DNA of 64,000 nucleotides from Hyphobacterium marinum (GTDB lineage Bacteria; Pseudomonadota; Alphaproteobacteria; Caulobacterales; Maricaulaceae), in assembly GCF_036330325.1 (NCBI RefSeq), contig NZ_JAZDRO010000003.1, forward strand, positions 330,287-394,286, given 5' to 3'. Numbering within the stretch: the first letter of the stretch is position 1; each line of letters starts with the position of its first letter. The notes below the pieces were generated by a model, which worked only from the letters and a program-made list of their open reading frames with translations, was not told the DNA's origin and ran no database searches. This document shows positions 1 through 10,090 of this stretch, piece by piece. The translations under genes and the position numbers were made by a program.

Positions 1-741
1 ATCTACGAAGGCAAAGCCAAGATCCTGTACGAAGGCCCCGAACCGGGGACCATCGTCCAGTATTTCAAGGATGACGCGACTGCCTTCAACAACAAGAAGA
101 AGGCGACTCTGGAGGGCAAGGGCGTCCTCAACAACCGCATCAGCGAATTCGTGATGGTCAATCTGGGCCGGATGGGTGTGCCGACGCACTTCATCCGCCG
201 CCTCAACATGCGCGAACAGCTGTGCCGCGAAGTCGAGATCATCCCGGTCGAGGTTATCTGCCGCAATGTGGCCGCCGGGTCGATCTGCCAGCGCCTCGGC
301 ATCGAGGAGGGCGAGCCCCTGCCCCGGTCCATCGTCGAATTCTGCTACAAGAACGATGCGCTGGGTGATCCGCTGGTTGCCGAAGAACACGTCACGGCAT
401 TCAGCTGGGCGACGACGCAGGAACTCGACGACATCATCTCACTGACCCTGCGGATCAACGATTTCCTGTCGGGCATGTTTGCCGCAGTCGGTATCCGCCT
501 GGTCGATTTCAAGCTCGAATTCGGCCGGCTCTATGAGGGCGACATGGTCCGCACGGTCCTGGCTGATGAGATCAGCCCGGACTCCTGCCGCCTGTGGGAC
601 ATCGAGACCAATGAGAAGCTCGACAAGGACCGCTTCCGGCGCGATCTCGGAAACGTGACCGAAGCCTATGCTGAAGTCGCGCGGCGTCTCGGTATCATGC
701 GCGAAACGCAGCGCGCCGCGAACGACGAATCCGACCTCTAG
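1..741 (+). CDS. purC: Phosphoribosylaminoimidazole-succinocarboxamide (SAICAR) synthase, 5' end missing
   Basis: SAICAR synthase joins CAIR and aspartate with ATP in purine synthesis. The frame is open from base 1 and the first visible residues, IYEGKAKILYEG, match the family N-terminus, so only about 6-8 residues lie outside the window; 246 residues are visible. Family signatures are present: VICRNVAAGS in the middle, LVDFKLEFG, and LADEISPDSCRLWD (559-600) for substrate binding. It lies upstream of purSQL on the same strand but is separated from them by an unrelated propeller gene. Identification is secure; the true start cannot be seen. Confidence 0.97.
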   Translation: MYEGKAKILYEGPEPGTIVQYFKDDATAFNNKKKATLEGKGVLNNRISEFVMVNLGRMGVPTHFIRRLNMREQLCREVEIIPVEVICRNVAAGSICQRLGIEEGEPLPRSIVEFCYKNDALGDPLVAEEHVTAFSWATTQELDDIISLTLRINDFLSGMFAAVGIRLVDFKLEFGRLYEGDMVRTVLADEISPDSCRLWDIETNEKLDKDRFRRDLGNVTEAYAEVARRLGIMRETQRAANDESDL

Positions 742-800
742 GATGGTTGGCTGGAGTTGGCAGACGCGCTTCACCTGTCTGCCGCTTCGGGAGTTGCCCC

Positions 801-1637
801 ATGCTTGTTCTGCCTCTGGTTCTGAGCCTGTTCGCAAGCCAGCCCGAAGCTGATCCCGTTATTGAACGGGTCGAAACCGGCATGCCCGAGGGGCGGACTT
901 TCGCCCCGAGCGACTATCACGACGGGACGCTGAACGTCTTCACCTTCCAGCCGCCTGACAGCCTGCCCCAGCTCTGGCAGCGCCGCCGAGGCGCAGATGG
1001 CGCGTGGTCAGCCCCTGAACCCGTTCCCTTCGCCGATCCGGCGGGCGATGCCGACGCCTATTTCCAGCCGGGCACGGGCCGCCTCGTCTTCATGAGCCTG
1101 CGCGGTAACGACGCCCCCAACTGGGACATCTGGGAGGTGCACTGGGACGGCTTCGCGTGGGGCCAGCCACGCCGCATTGATGCGATCAACGGGCCGGGAC
1201 CGGATATCTACCCGACTGTGGCCGCTGACGGCACCATCGCCTTCGCCACCGTCCGGGACGGGACTGGCGCCGACCGGCAGATCTGGCTGGCCCGGCCAGA
1301 CGGTCCTGAGGGTTACGAGACGGCCGTCGCGCCGGGCGCGATCAACCGCGACCCGCGCGTGTCCAATCCGCTTATTTCTCCTGATGGCCGCCGGATGATC
1401 GTGTTTGAAAACCTCGATGGCGGATTTGGCGGACCGGACCTTGCCCTGTCCTGCCTCGGGGACGACGGCTGGTCCGAACCAGTCAATCTCGGCCCCGGCA
1501 TCAACACGGCTGCCGCCGAATATGCGCCCGGAACCAGCGCGGACGGCCGTGTCTTCTATTTCTCCCGCGATACCGATCTCTACCGGGTCAGCGTGTCCGA
1601 TTTACCGGCCATCCACGGATGTTCAGACCAGGACTGA
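801..1637 (+). CDS. Secreted PD40/TolB-like beta-propeller protein
   Basis: A 278-residue protein with a short export signal (LVLPLVLSLFASQPEA). At least four PD40-type blades are visible: GRLVFMSLRG...DIWEVHWDG, DGTIAFATVRDG...IWLARPDG, SPDGRRMIVFENLDGG and SADGRVFYFSRDTDLY. Such propellers usually mediate protein binding in the periplasm; no catalytic residues can be assigned. I chose the ATG at 801, preceded by GGGAG about 8 bases upstream, over a TTG at 747 that would bury the signal peptide. It sits between purC and purS with only 60 bases after purC, so it may be cotranscribed with purine genes, but a functional link is not evident. Confidence 0.75.
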   Translation: MLVLPLVLSLFASQPEADPVIERVETGMPEGRTFAPSDYHDGTLNVFTFQPPDSLPQLWQRRRGADGAWSAPEPVPFADPAGDADAYFQPGTGRLVFMSLRGNDAPNWDIWEVHWDGFAWGQPRRIDAINGPGPDIYPTVAADGTIAFATVRDGTGADRQIWLARPDGPEGYETAVAPGAINRDPRVSNPLISPDGRRMIVFENLDGGFGGPDLALSCLGDDGWSEPVNLGPGINTAAAEYAPGTSADGRVFYFSRDTDLYRVSVSDLPAIHGCSDQD

Positions 1638-1766
1638 ACTGACTAGCAAGCACGGTCCGCGAGCATCCGCCCGACTGCACCCCGAATGCCCGCGTTCAAT
1701 TGCGCTGGCGGCGAGTCCGCTTTATGGAGTGCTCAACATCCGAGCCCCCAATTGCGAGTTGAGCCA

Positions 1767-2006
1767 GTGAAAGCGCGCATCCACGTCTATCTGAAACCCG
1801 GCGTTCTGGACCCCCAGGGCGCGGCTGTTGCCGGTGCCCTGAAGAATATGGGCTTTGATGAGGTCACAGCCGCCCGTCAGGGCAAGCTGATCGAGCTCGA
1901 CCTCGACGGCAGCGACACCGCCGCCGCCGAAGCCCGGGTCGACGAGATGTGCAAACGCCTCCTCGCCAATCCGGTGATCGAGAGCTACGCGGTCGAGATC
2001 GAGTAG
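1767..2006 (+). CDS. purS: FGAM synthase subunit PurS
   Basis: The small structural subunit that bridges PurL and PurQ in the three-part FGAM synthase of alphaproteobacteria and Gram-positives. It is 79 residues long, the usual size. The N-terminus KARIHVYLKPGVLDPQG and the internal region AARQGKLIELDLDG are typical. The start is a GTG at 1767; an upstream in-frame extension to 1686 has no family match. It is followed after four bases by purQ, forming a purS-purQ-purL unit. Confidence 0.95.
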   Translation: MKARIHVYLKPGVLDPQGAAVAGALKNMGFDEVTAARQGKLIELDLDGSDTAAAEARVDEMCKRLLANPVIESYAVEIE

Positions 2007-2010
2007 GCCG

Positions 2011-2673
2011 ATGAAATCCGCTGTCATCGTGTTCCCGGGTTCGAATTGTGATCGTGATGCCCACGACGCGATTGCCCGCGTCACCGGCGAAAAGCCGGCC
2101 ATGGTCTGGCACCAGGAAAGCGCCCTGCCCGACGGTACCGAATTCGTCATGGTTCCGGGCGGGTTTTCCTATGGCGACTACCTGCGCTGCGGCGCGATGG
2201 CCGGCACCTCGGCGATCATCCCGGCGGTCAAGGCCCATGCCGAGCGCGGCGCGCCGGTACTGGGCGTGTGCAACGGCTTCCAGATTCTCATCGAGACGGG
2301 CCTCCTGCCCGGCGCGCTGATGCGCAACGCCGACCTGCTCTTCGTCTGTGAAAAGACGCCGCTGTCGGTGGAAAACGGCAATACGCAGTTCACCTCCGCC
2401 TATGGCGGCAAGCGCGATCTCGTCATCCCGGTCGCGCACCATGACGGCAATTACTTTGCCGACGAGGCAACGCTCGACCGGCTGGAAGGCAATGGCCAGG
2501 TCGTCTTCCGCTATGGCCGCAATCCGAACGGCTCGGCCCGCGACATCGCCGGTATCGTCAATGAGCGCGGCAATGTCATGGGCATGATGCCCCACCCCGA
2601 ACGCGCGGTGGACGAATTCCACGGCGGAACGGACGGCCTGCCCGTCTTTGAAAGCCTGCTGGGGAGTGCGTGA
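2011..2673 (+). CDS. purQ: FGAM synthase glutaminase subunit PurQ
   Basis: Class I glutamine amidotransferase that supplies ammonia to PurL for conversion of FGAR to FGAM. The protein has 220 residues, the normal length. The catalytic triad is visible: nucleophile Cys87 in GVCNGFQ, and His195/Glu197 in PHPERAVD. The oxyanion region VPGGFSYGDYLRCGA is also present. The gene starts four bases after purS and ends one base before the purL start, so translational coupling is likely. Confidence 0.97.
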   Translation: MKSAVIVFPGSNCDRDAHDAIARVTGEKPAMVWHQESALPDGTEFVMVPGGFSYGDYLRCGAMAGTSAIIPAVKAHAERGAPVLGVCNGFQILIETGLLPGALMRNADLLFVCEKTPLSVENGNTQFTSAYGGKRDLVIPVAHHDGNYFADEATLDRLEGNGQVVFRYGRNPNGSARDIAGIVNERGNVMGMMPHPERAVDEFHGGTDGLPVFESLLGSA

Positions 2674-2674
2674 C

Positions 2675-4879
<2,205 letters not shown>

Positions 4880-4949
4880 GGCCTCCGGCTTCCCTCTCCG
4901 CTTTCGAAAAGCGAAGAGATAACCGATCGCCCAGCGCCAACACCTGAAA

Positions 4950-4985
4950 CCCCGGCCGAGCCGCGCCAGCGGCGCAGAGCCGGGG
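4950..4985. repeat. Inverted repeat in the purL/M28 intergenic gap
   Basis: CCCCGGC at 4950-4956 pairs with GCCGGGG at 4979-4985 around a GC-rich loop that itself contains CCGCGCC/GGCGC. There is no downstream T-run, so it looks more like an intergenic palindromic repeat than a classical terminator, although it lies between convergent genes. The gap 4880-5070 holds no convincing gene. Confidence 0.5.
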
Positions 4986-5004
4986 CCTCCATCATGGCCC
5001 ACGG

Positions 5005-5030
5005 TCCCGGATCGGCTTCGCCGTCCGGGA
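5005..5030. repeat. Dispersed 26-bp palindromic repeat, copy A
   Basis: TCCCGGA and TCCGGGA arms enclose an inner CGGC-TTC-GCCG hairpin. The same 26 bases, plus two flanking bases on the left and one on the right (29 in all), recur exactly at 34489-34517. This is a REP-like element between purL and the convergent M28 peptidase gene. Confidence 0.75.
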
Positions 5031-5070
5031 TTTCATGTGTCTTTGTTTTCCCCAAAGGGGAGAGGAAGAA

Positions 5071-6108
5071 TTATTCCATTCCGGGCTTGACCATCGAACC
5101 CTCAGCGGTGGTTTCCGCTACCGGTGCGTTGGCCTGCATCTCGGCAAGGTCGGCGGCAATGGCGTCCAGCTCGTCATCGAACAGGCGTACCGCATTGAGG
5201 ACCGTGCGGGCATTGGCCACGAAGAAGTCCTGGTGAACGACTTCATACTCGTCGGTCGGTTGGTGATAATGTTCATGAAAATCAACGCCGTAATAGATCC
5301 ACGGAATGCCCTGATCGTGGAAGGCGGCATGGTCGGACGAATAGGTCCAGTCGCCCTGCGGGCCCCAATCCGGTGAATCATAGCCCTGGATAAGCTGCGC
5401 CGGTTCGACCGCACCCGCCCGCTCTATGCGTTCGCGCAGGAAGGGGAAATGGAAGGCTCCGGCGGCGGGAAGCTCGTTCTCGTCATTGATCGCAAGCATG
5501 TCGAGATTGATGTTGAGCGCCACACGCTCCAGAGGGATGGGGAAATCCGCAACCAGCGCCCGCGCGCCGCGCAGACCCACTTCCTCGGCATCAAGCGCGA
5601 CGATGTAGATGTCATGTTCCGGTCGGTCGGCCACCAGCGCCCCGGCCACGGCAATCATCGCTGCCACGCCGGACGCATTGTCGTCCGCGCCATTGCAGAT
5701 TTCACCATCGCAATTGCCCAGATGGTCGTAATGCGCGGTGATCACCATCACCGGTCCGCCCTCGCCCGTCCCCTCGATCAGACCAACGAGATTGGTGCCT
5801 TCGCGGTCCTCATCCGAATTGTTGGTCCTGTAGGTGAAATCACGCGCATAATCTTCATAGACAGGCGTCAGGCCGATTTCCGTGAAACGGTCGGTGATAT
5901 AGCTCCGCGCAATGGCTGCGCCGCGTGTGCCGGTGCCGCGCCCATCCATGAAGTCAGCGGAGAGCGCTCGCAGGTCTGCGAGTGCAGCCGCGCCGTCGAG
6001 CTCGGCCTGTGTGGTGCCGGTATCCTGTGCCGCAGCCTCAAGGCTGACGCAGGCGGCGAGTGGCAGGACAAGAGCCCCGAAAACGGAAGTGGACAAGCGC
6101 GTGAACAT
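5071..6108 (-). CDS. M28-family zinc aminopeptidase, lipoprotein
   Basis: A 345-residue exported peptidase. The N-terminus ends in the lipobox LAAC (Cys20), so it is probably anchored to the envelope. The co-catalytic di-zinc ligands of family M28 are all visible: His126 in ITAHYDHLG, Asp143 in NGADDNASG, Glu175/Glu176 in ALDAEEVGLRG, Asp203 in NLDMLA, and His260 in SSDHAAF. It should remove N-terminal residues from peptides in the periplasm. It is transcribed towards purL and divergently from bolA. The exact specificity cannot be read from the sequence. Confidence 0.9.
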   Translation of the reverse strand: MFTRLSTSVFGALVLPLAACVSLEAAAQDTGTTQAELDGAAALADLRALSADFMDGRGTGTRGAAIARSYITDRFTEIGLTPVYEDYARDFTYRTNNSDEDREGTNLVGLIEGTGEGGPVMVITAHYDHLGNCDGEICNGADDNASGVAAMIAVAGALVADRPEHDIYIVALDAEEVGLRGARALVADFPIPLERVALNINLDMLAINDENELPAAGAFHFPFLRERIERAGAVEPAQLIQGYDSPDWGPQGDWTYSSDHAAFHDQGIPWIYYGVDFHEHYHQPTDEYEVVHQDFFVANARTVLNAVRLFDDELDAIAADLAEMQANAPVAETTAEGSMVKPGME

Positions 6109-6128
6109 GCGAATTTTTCCCGAGGCTG

Positions 6129-6158
6129 TTGAGACCGTCCCTCGCTTTCTGGTCTAAA
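6129..6158 (+). promoter_or_regulatory. Possible sigma70-type promoter for bolA
   Basis: TTGAGA (6129-6134) and TCTAAA (6153-6158) are separated by 18 bases, about 37 bases before the bolA start and within the divergent gap with the M28 gene. Found by eye; a modest match. Confidence 0.3.
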
Positions 6159-6194
6159 GGGAACCCAGCGCGTTCACCAGAGGCGATTCCACCC

Positions 6195-6425
6195 ATGCCC
6201 ATGCAAGCCGACGACATTGCCAGCCTGATCCGGGAGGGTATTCCCGGTGCGAAGGTCGAGATCATTGATCTGGCCGGCGACGGCGACCATTACCGGGCCG
6301 TCGTCACGGCCGAGGCCTTTCGCGGAATGCCGCGCGTGAAACAGCACCAGCTTGTCTATGCGGCGCTTCAGGGCCGGATGGGCGGCGAGTTGCACGCCCT
6401 GGCGCTTGAAACCCGTACGCCGTGA
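6195..6425 (+). CDS. bolA: BolA/IbaG-family Fe-S trafficking protein
   Basis: A compact 76-residue BolA-family protein. Core features are IREGIPGAKVEIIDL, the FRGMPRVKQHQLVYAAL helix with the conserved His, and the GGELHALALETRTP end. BolA proteins form Fe-S bridged complexes with monothiol glutaredoxins; such a glutaredoxin (grxD) lies two genes downstream. I chose ATG 6195 with AGAGG 11 bases upstream over an earlier in-frame TTG at 6129. Its stop overlaps the next gene's GTG start by four bases. Confidence 0.9.
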   Translation: MPMQADDIASLIREGIPGAKVEIIDLAGDGDHYRAVVTAEAFRGMPRVKQHQLVYAALQGRMGGELHALALETRTP

Positions 6426-7267
6426 CGCCGGTGCGCACGCTGGGACGGACGGGACTGCCGGTGTCGCCGCTCGGATTCGGCGTGACGGGTCCCCACGCCT
6501 CTCCGGTCGTGCCGCGTCAAGACACCATCACCCTGATCCACCAGGCCATCGATCTGGGTCTTACCCTGTTTGATACCGGGCCGGCCTATGGCGATGGCGA
6601 AGCAGAGTCCCGCCTGGGCGAGGCGCTCGCCGGCCGCGACCGGTCGCGCTTGATCATCGCGACAAAGGCCGGCATTCCGGCGCGCGGTCAGCGTGATTTC
6701 TCTCCGGACGGAATCACCGCATCGCTCGACGCCAGCCTTTCCCGCCTGGGAACCGGCCACGCCGACATCCTGCTCCTGCACGGTCCCCACTCCAATGAAT
6801 TGACCCCGGACCTGTTTGAGGCGCTCGCGCGGATAGAGTCCGCTGGAAAAGCGCGGCATATCGGCCTTTGCACGCGCGGAGACGCGACCGCAGCCGTACT
6901 GGCTCATGATCTGTTTGACGTGTTGATGGCCCCCTGTCACAGCGGCCTCAGCCAGACAGAAGCCGATATCCTGGACCGTGCCCATACCGCCGGCATTGGC
7001 GTCATCGGGATTGAAGCCATGGCCGGGGCCGGAGGGCGTTGGCGCTGGCCCCACAGCCGGGGCGACCTCTGGTATCTCGCCCGTGCCGCGCTGCAGACCG
7101 TCAAAGGCCCCGCTGCGCCACCCGCGCGTGGCAATCCGCAAGACGCCATGAGCGCTGCGCTGGCGCATCCGCATGTCGATAGTGTGTTGTCACTGACGAC
7201 GCGGGGCACGCACCTGGCTGAGAATGCCAGGCGTGCCGGGCTTGACCGCACACGCGCGCCCTCCTAG
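6422..7267 (+). CDS. Aldo/keto reductase
   Basis: A 281-residue NAD(P)H-dependent oxidoreductase of the AKR superfamily. The catalytic tetrad is present: Asp51 and Tyr56 in FDTGPAYGDGEAE, Lys82 in ATKAG, and His120 in LLLHGPHS. It is shorter than many AKRs (about 310-340), with a compact C-terminal part, and may belong to the AKR branch found in marine alphaproteobacteria. The GTG start overlaps the end of bolA, so bolA-AKR-grxD probably form one transcript. The substrate is unknown. Confidence 0.85.
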   Translation: MTPVRTLGRTGLPVSPLGFGVTGPHASPVVPRQDTITLIHQAIDLGLTLFDTGPAYGDGEAESRLGEALAGRDRSRLIIATKAGIPARGQRDFSPDGITASLDASLSRLGTGHADILLLHGPHSNELTPDLFEALARIESAGKARHIGLCTRGDATAAVLAHDLFDVLMAPCHSGLSQTEADILDRAHTAGIGVIGIEAMAGAGGRWRWPHSRGDLWYLARAALQTVKGPAAPPARGNPQDAMSAALAHPHVDSVLSLTTRGTHLAENARRAGLDRTRAPS

Positions 7268-7305
7268 CTGAAGACCAAGGCAATGCCCGTCGAAAGGACA
7301 CTCCC

Positions 7306-7641
7306 ATGACCGACACGATTCAGGACGACATCAAGGCTTTGGTGGACAGCAATGACGTGCTGCTCTTCATGAAGGGCACACCTGTTTTTCCGCAATGCGG
7401 CTTCTCGTCCGTCGTGGCCAAGGTCCTCGATCATCTCCAGGTCGAGTATGCATCGGTCAATGTCCTGGAAGACCCGGCGATCCGCGACGGTATCAAGGTC
7501 TATTCCGACTGGCCGACCATCCCCCAGCTCTATGTGAAGGGCGAATTCGTCGGGGGCTGCGACATCGTCAAGGAAATGTTCGAGGCCGGCGAGTTGCAGA
7601 CCTATCTGCGCGAAAAAGGCGTTGCGCCTGCTGCGGCCTAG
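7306..7641 (+). CDS. grxD: Monothiol glutaredoxin Grx4 type
   Basis: A 111-residue monothiol glutaredoxin with the CGFS active site (Cys31) in FPQCGFSS, and the glutathione-binding WPTIPQLYVKGEFVGGCDI segment containing the cis-proline. Family members bind a [2Fe-2S] cluster with glutathione and hand it on to targets, often with BolA. It lies 38 bases after the AKR gene. Its TAG stop sits in a CTAG shared with the stop of the convergent lipoprotein gene. Confidence 0.96.
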   Translation: MTDTIQDDIKALVDSNDVLLFMKGTPVFPQCGFSSVVAKVLDHLQVEYASVNVLEDPAIRDGIKVYSDWPTIPQLYVKGEFVGGCDIVKEMFEAGELQTYLREKGVAPAAA

Positions 7642-8009
7642 CCCGCCACCGGATTGACGACGCGGACCTGGCTTCCGGGCCGGACGCCGAGTTCTTCAAA
7701 CCCCCACGGGATTTCCACGCCATTGGGTAACAGCGCGCGGCAGTAGTCTTCGCGCGTGCGTTCAATCGTGACGTCGTGCTCGCCGCCGCGCCGGCGGACC
7801 GTAACCGCGAAGTCGCCCTTCTGCGTGCAACCGTTGGACGCCACCCGAACGACCAGAATGTCGTTGCCCACGATACGCGCGTCGAGAATGGTTTCCAGCC
7901 GCGCCGTTTCGTCTTCCCTGTTTCCGCCCGGCACCCCCGGTATCCGCTGAACCGTCGAACAGGCCGAAAGGGCAAGAAGACCGGAAAGGCAGAGCGCGCG
8001 GATGAGCAT
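7638..8009 (-). CDS. Small lipoprotein of unknown function
   Basis: A 123-residue protein with a lipoprotein signal ending LSAC (Cys17). The mature part contains DARIVGNDILVVRVASNGCT, a segment seen in uncharacterised alphaproteobacterial lipoproteins, and ends in PGSQVRVVNPVAG. No enzyme motif is visible. Its stop overlaps the stop of grxD (convergent, 4 bases). The function is unknown; coding status is well supported by the signal sequence and reading-frame length. Confidence 0.75.
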   Translation of the reverse strand: MLIRALCLSGLLALSACSTVQRIPGVPGGNREDETARLETILDARIVGNDILVVRVASNGCTQKGDFAVTVRRRGGEHDVTIERTREDYCRALLPNGVEIPWGFEELGVRPGSQVRVVNPVAG

Positions 8010-8090
8010 GGGAATCGAGTCTCCTGAAAAGCGAAGGGGAATTGATCACACCGGGTGCGCCACTGGCAAGGCTGGGTTCCGGCAGTCAGG

Positions 8091-8128
8091 AAAAAAGGCG
8101 CGGAAATCCGGTTTCCGCGCCTTTCTTC
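8091..8128 (-). terminator. Intrinsic terminator after rpsD
   Basis: On the minus strand a 12-base stem AAGGCGCGGAAA/TTTCCGCGCCTT around a 5-base loop is followed by a T-run, 25 bases beyond the rpsD stop. The stem may also work in the other direction. Confidence 0.85.
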
Positions 8129-8152
8129 AATGTCAGTCTGAAACCGGACCGG

Positions 8153-8770
8153 TCAGGACGAATAGAATTCGACGACCAGGTTGGGTTCCATGCGGACCGG
8201 ATACGGCACTTCCGCGAAATCCGGGGTGCGCACATAGGTCGCCTTCATCGCCTTGGCGTCGACATCGACATAATCGATGAAGTCACGCTCCTGGCTTTCC
8301 AGTGCTTCGAGCACGAGGGCCATCTGACGCGACTTTTCGCGCACTTCGATGACGTCACCCGGCTTGCAGCGGAAGGACGCGATGTTGACCTTGCGGCCAT
8401 TGACCTTGACGTGGCCGTGATTGACGAACTGGCGCGCGGCAAAGACGGTCGGCACGAATTTCGCGCGGTAGACGATGGCGTCCAGGCGGCTTTCCAGAAG
8501 ACCGATCAGCTGTTCGGCGGTGTTACCGCGCAGGCGCTGGGCCTCGGCATAAATGCGGCGGAACTGCTTCTCGGTGATGTTGCCGTAATAGCCCTTCAGC
8601 TTCTGCTTCGCCATCAGTTGCAGGCCGAAGTCGGACGTCTTGCCCTTGCGGCGTTGACCGTGCTGGCCGGGACCGTAGGGACGTGAATTGATCGGGCTTT
8701 TCGGACGACCCCAGATGTTTTCGCCCATCCGGCGGTCGATTTTGTACTTTTGCGACTGGCGCTTTGACAT
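8153..8770 (-). CDS. rpsD: 30S ribosomal protein S4
   Basis: 205 residues, full length. It starts MSKRQSQKYKIDRRMGENIWG, and the S4 RNA-binding domain is clear around LESRLDAIVYRAKFV and NHGHVKVNGRKVNIASF. S4 is a primary 16S rRNA binder that nucleates the 30S body. It is not in the alpha operon (which here lies more than 40 kb away) but stands alone with its own promoter and terminator, as usual in alphaproteobacteria. Confidence 0.98.
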   Translation of the reverse strand: MSKRQSQKYKIDRRMGENIWGRPKSPINSRPYGPGQHGQRRKGKTSDFGLQLMAKQKLKGYYGNITEKQFRRIYAEAQRLRGNTAEQLIGLLESRLDAIVYRAKFVPTVFAARQFVNHGHVKVNGRKVNIASFRCKPGDVIEVREKSRQMALVLEALESQERDFIDYVDVDAKAMKATYVRTPDFAEVPYPVRMEPNLVVEFYSS

Positions 8771-8886
8771 GTCTTCTCTCTTTTGCGACGCGGCCCGGCA
8801 GGCTCCCGGATTGGATCCTGCGATTGAAACGGCGGTTCACGCATCTTCCGTCACACACCAGCCCCACGGAGGCCGGTGAAGCGCGG

Positions 8887-8914
8887 GTTTTAGCCACGAT
8901 GGGCGATATGTCAA
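8887..8914 (-). promoter_or_regulatory. Promoter for rpsD
   Basis: On the minus strand a perfect -35 TTGACA (8909-8914) is followed after 16 bases by TAAAAC (8887-8892). The predicted transcript would carry a leader of about 110 bases before the rpsD ATG, long enough to hold a regulatory structure. Found by eye. Confidence 0.6.
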
Positions 8915-8969
8915 CGGGCACAGGTGAGTGCGCCTTGCGGGCACGCACGATACGCCGTAACCAGCCTGC

Positions 8970-10073
8970 ATGTTTATTGCCTTCGCAGCATTCGCCCTCG
9001 CCATCACATCGGCTGGCTCCGCTCAGATCGAAGCCACCCTCCAGTCCCGCATCGACGCTGCCGTCGAACAGGGGGCTGCACCCGGCATCAGCGTCGCCGT
9101 CATTCTGCCGGACGGGGATGTGGTATGCGCTGTGGCCGGCATGGCCGACACCCGCACCCGGAGCCCGGTGACCTGCGAAACGCGTTTCCTCTCGGGCAGT
9201 GTCGGCAAGTCTGTCACGGCGCTGCTGGCCGTCCAGCTGGCCCGGAACGGCATGCTGGATCTCGACGCGCCGGTCTCGAACTGGCTGTCAGACCGCCCCT
9301 GGTGGGACCGGCTCCGCAATCGGGACGCCATCACGCTGCGCATGTTGCCCAATCACTCTGCAGGCGTGCCGGACTATCTCGAAGACATTGACTACTTTCT
9401 CGCCGGATTGACGCGCGGCGATCGCGGATTCGCTCCCGATGACACGATTGCCTTTGTCGCGAATGACCGCCCCTCAGGCGAGCCGGGTGCTCATTACGCC
9501 TATTCGGACACCCACTACATCATGGCAGGGCTCGTTCTCGAGGTGGCCACGGGCCGAACTTACCACGAACTCCTCGACGAGACCGGTTTGCTCGATGAGG
9601 TCATGACCGACACCACGCCGCTCGCCGGACGCCAGTTCGACCGGCTTGCCGATGGCCACGTTCCGGGACTGTTCGGACGAAGGCGCACCGCCACGGGTCA
9701 CCGCCTGCACCGCAATCTCGATCACGAATGGGCGGCAGGCGGGCTGGTCACGACACCGGCCGATCTCGCGCGATTGTTTGCCGCGCTCGGAGGTAGCGGA
9801 GCTGAAGCCGATGCCGGGCACATCATGCGCCGCGATATCAATGCCTTCAACGACGCCGGAACGAGCGGCTATGGGCTAGGCATCTTTGTCCGGCGCTATG
9901 AGACCGGCGAATACCGGCTGTCTCATGGCGGCGATTTCGGCGGCTACCGGTCTGCAGCACTCTATGACAGCGAGACGAGGATCGCCCTTGCGGTCCAGGC
10001 CAATTCAAAGGGCTTCGAAGCCCCGGACTTTGCCTACGAGCTGATCGAAGCGATTGCAGCGTCCGCTGACTGA
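8970..10073 (+). CDS. Secreted serine hydrolase, beta-lactamase/esterase class C type (S12)
   Basis: A 367-residue S12-type hydrolase with an export signal (MFIAFAAFALAITSAGSAQ). The SxxK motif is Ser77-Val-Gly-Lys80, the second motif is Tyr178-Ser-Asp (YSD in place of the usual YxN), and the KTG-equivalent is His319-Gly-Gly. This pattern suits a D-aminopeptidase, esterase or penicillin-binding-like enzyme rather than a true beta-lactamase. It is transcribed divergently from rpsD. The substrate is not predictable. Confidence 0.85.
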   Translation: MFIAFAAFALAITSAGSAQIEATLQSRIDAAVEQGAAPGISVAVILPDGDVVCAVAGMADTRTRSPVTCETRFLSGSVGKSVTALLAVQLARNGMLDLDAPVSNWLSDRPWWDRLRNRDAITLRMLPNHSAGVPDYLEDIDYFLAGLTRGDRGFAPDDTIAFVANDRPSGEPGAHYAYSDTHYIMAGLVLEVATGRTYHELLDETGLLDEVMTDTTPLAGRQFDRLADGHVPGLFGRRRTATGHRLHRNLDHEWAAGGLVTTPADLARLFAALGGSGAEADAGHIMRRDINAFNDAGTSGYGLGIFVRRYETGEYRLSHGGDFGGYRSAALYDSETRIALAVQANSKGFEAPDFAYELIEAIAASAD

Positions 10074-10090
10074 CAACGCCGGACGCGAGC

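Noticed and set aside
5071..6132. Plus-strand frames opposite the M28 peptidase (for example 5449-6132)
   Set aside because: The minus-strand gene carries all M28 ligands; the plus-strand frames have none.
7636..7641. Overlapping convergent stops (grxD/lipoprotein, VOC/Deg) as a regulatory device
   Set aside because: Shared CTAG or TTAG stops are common in compact genomes and need no special explanation.
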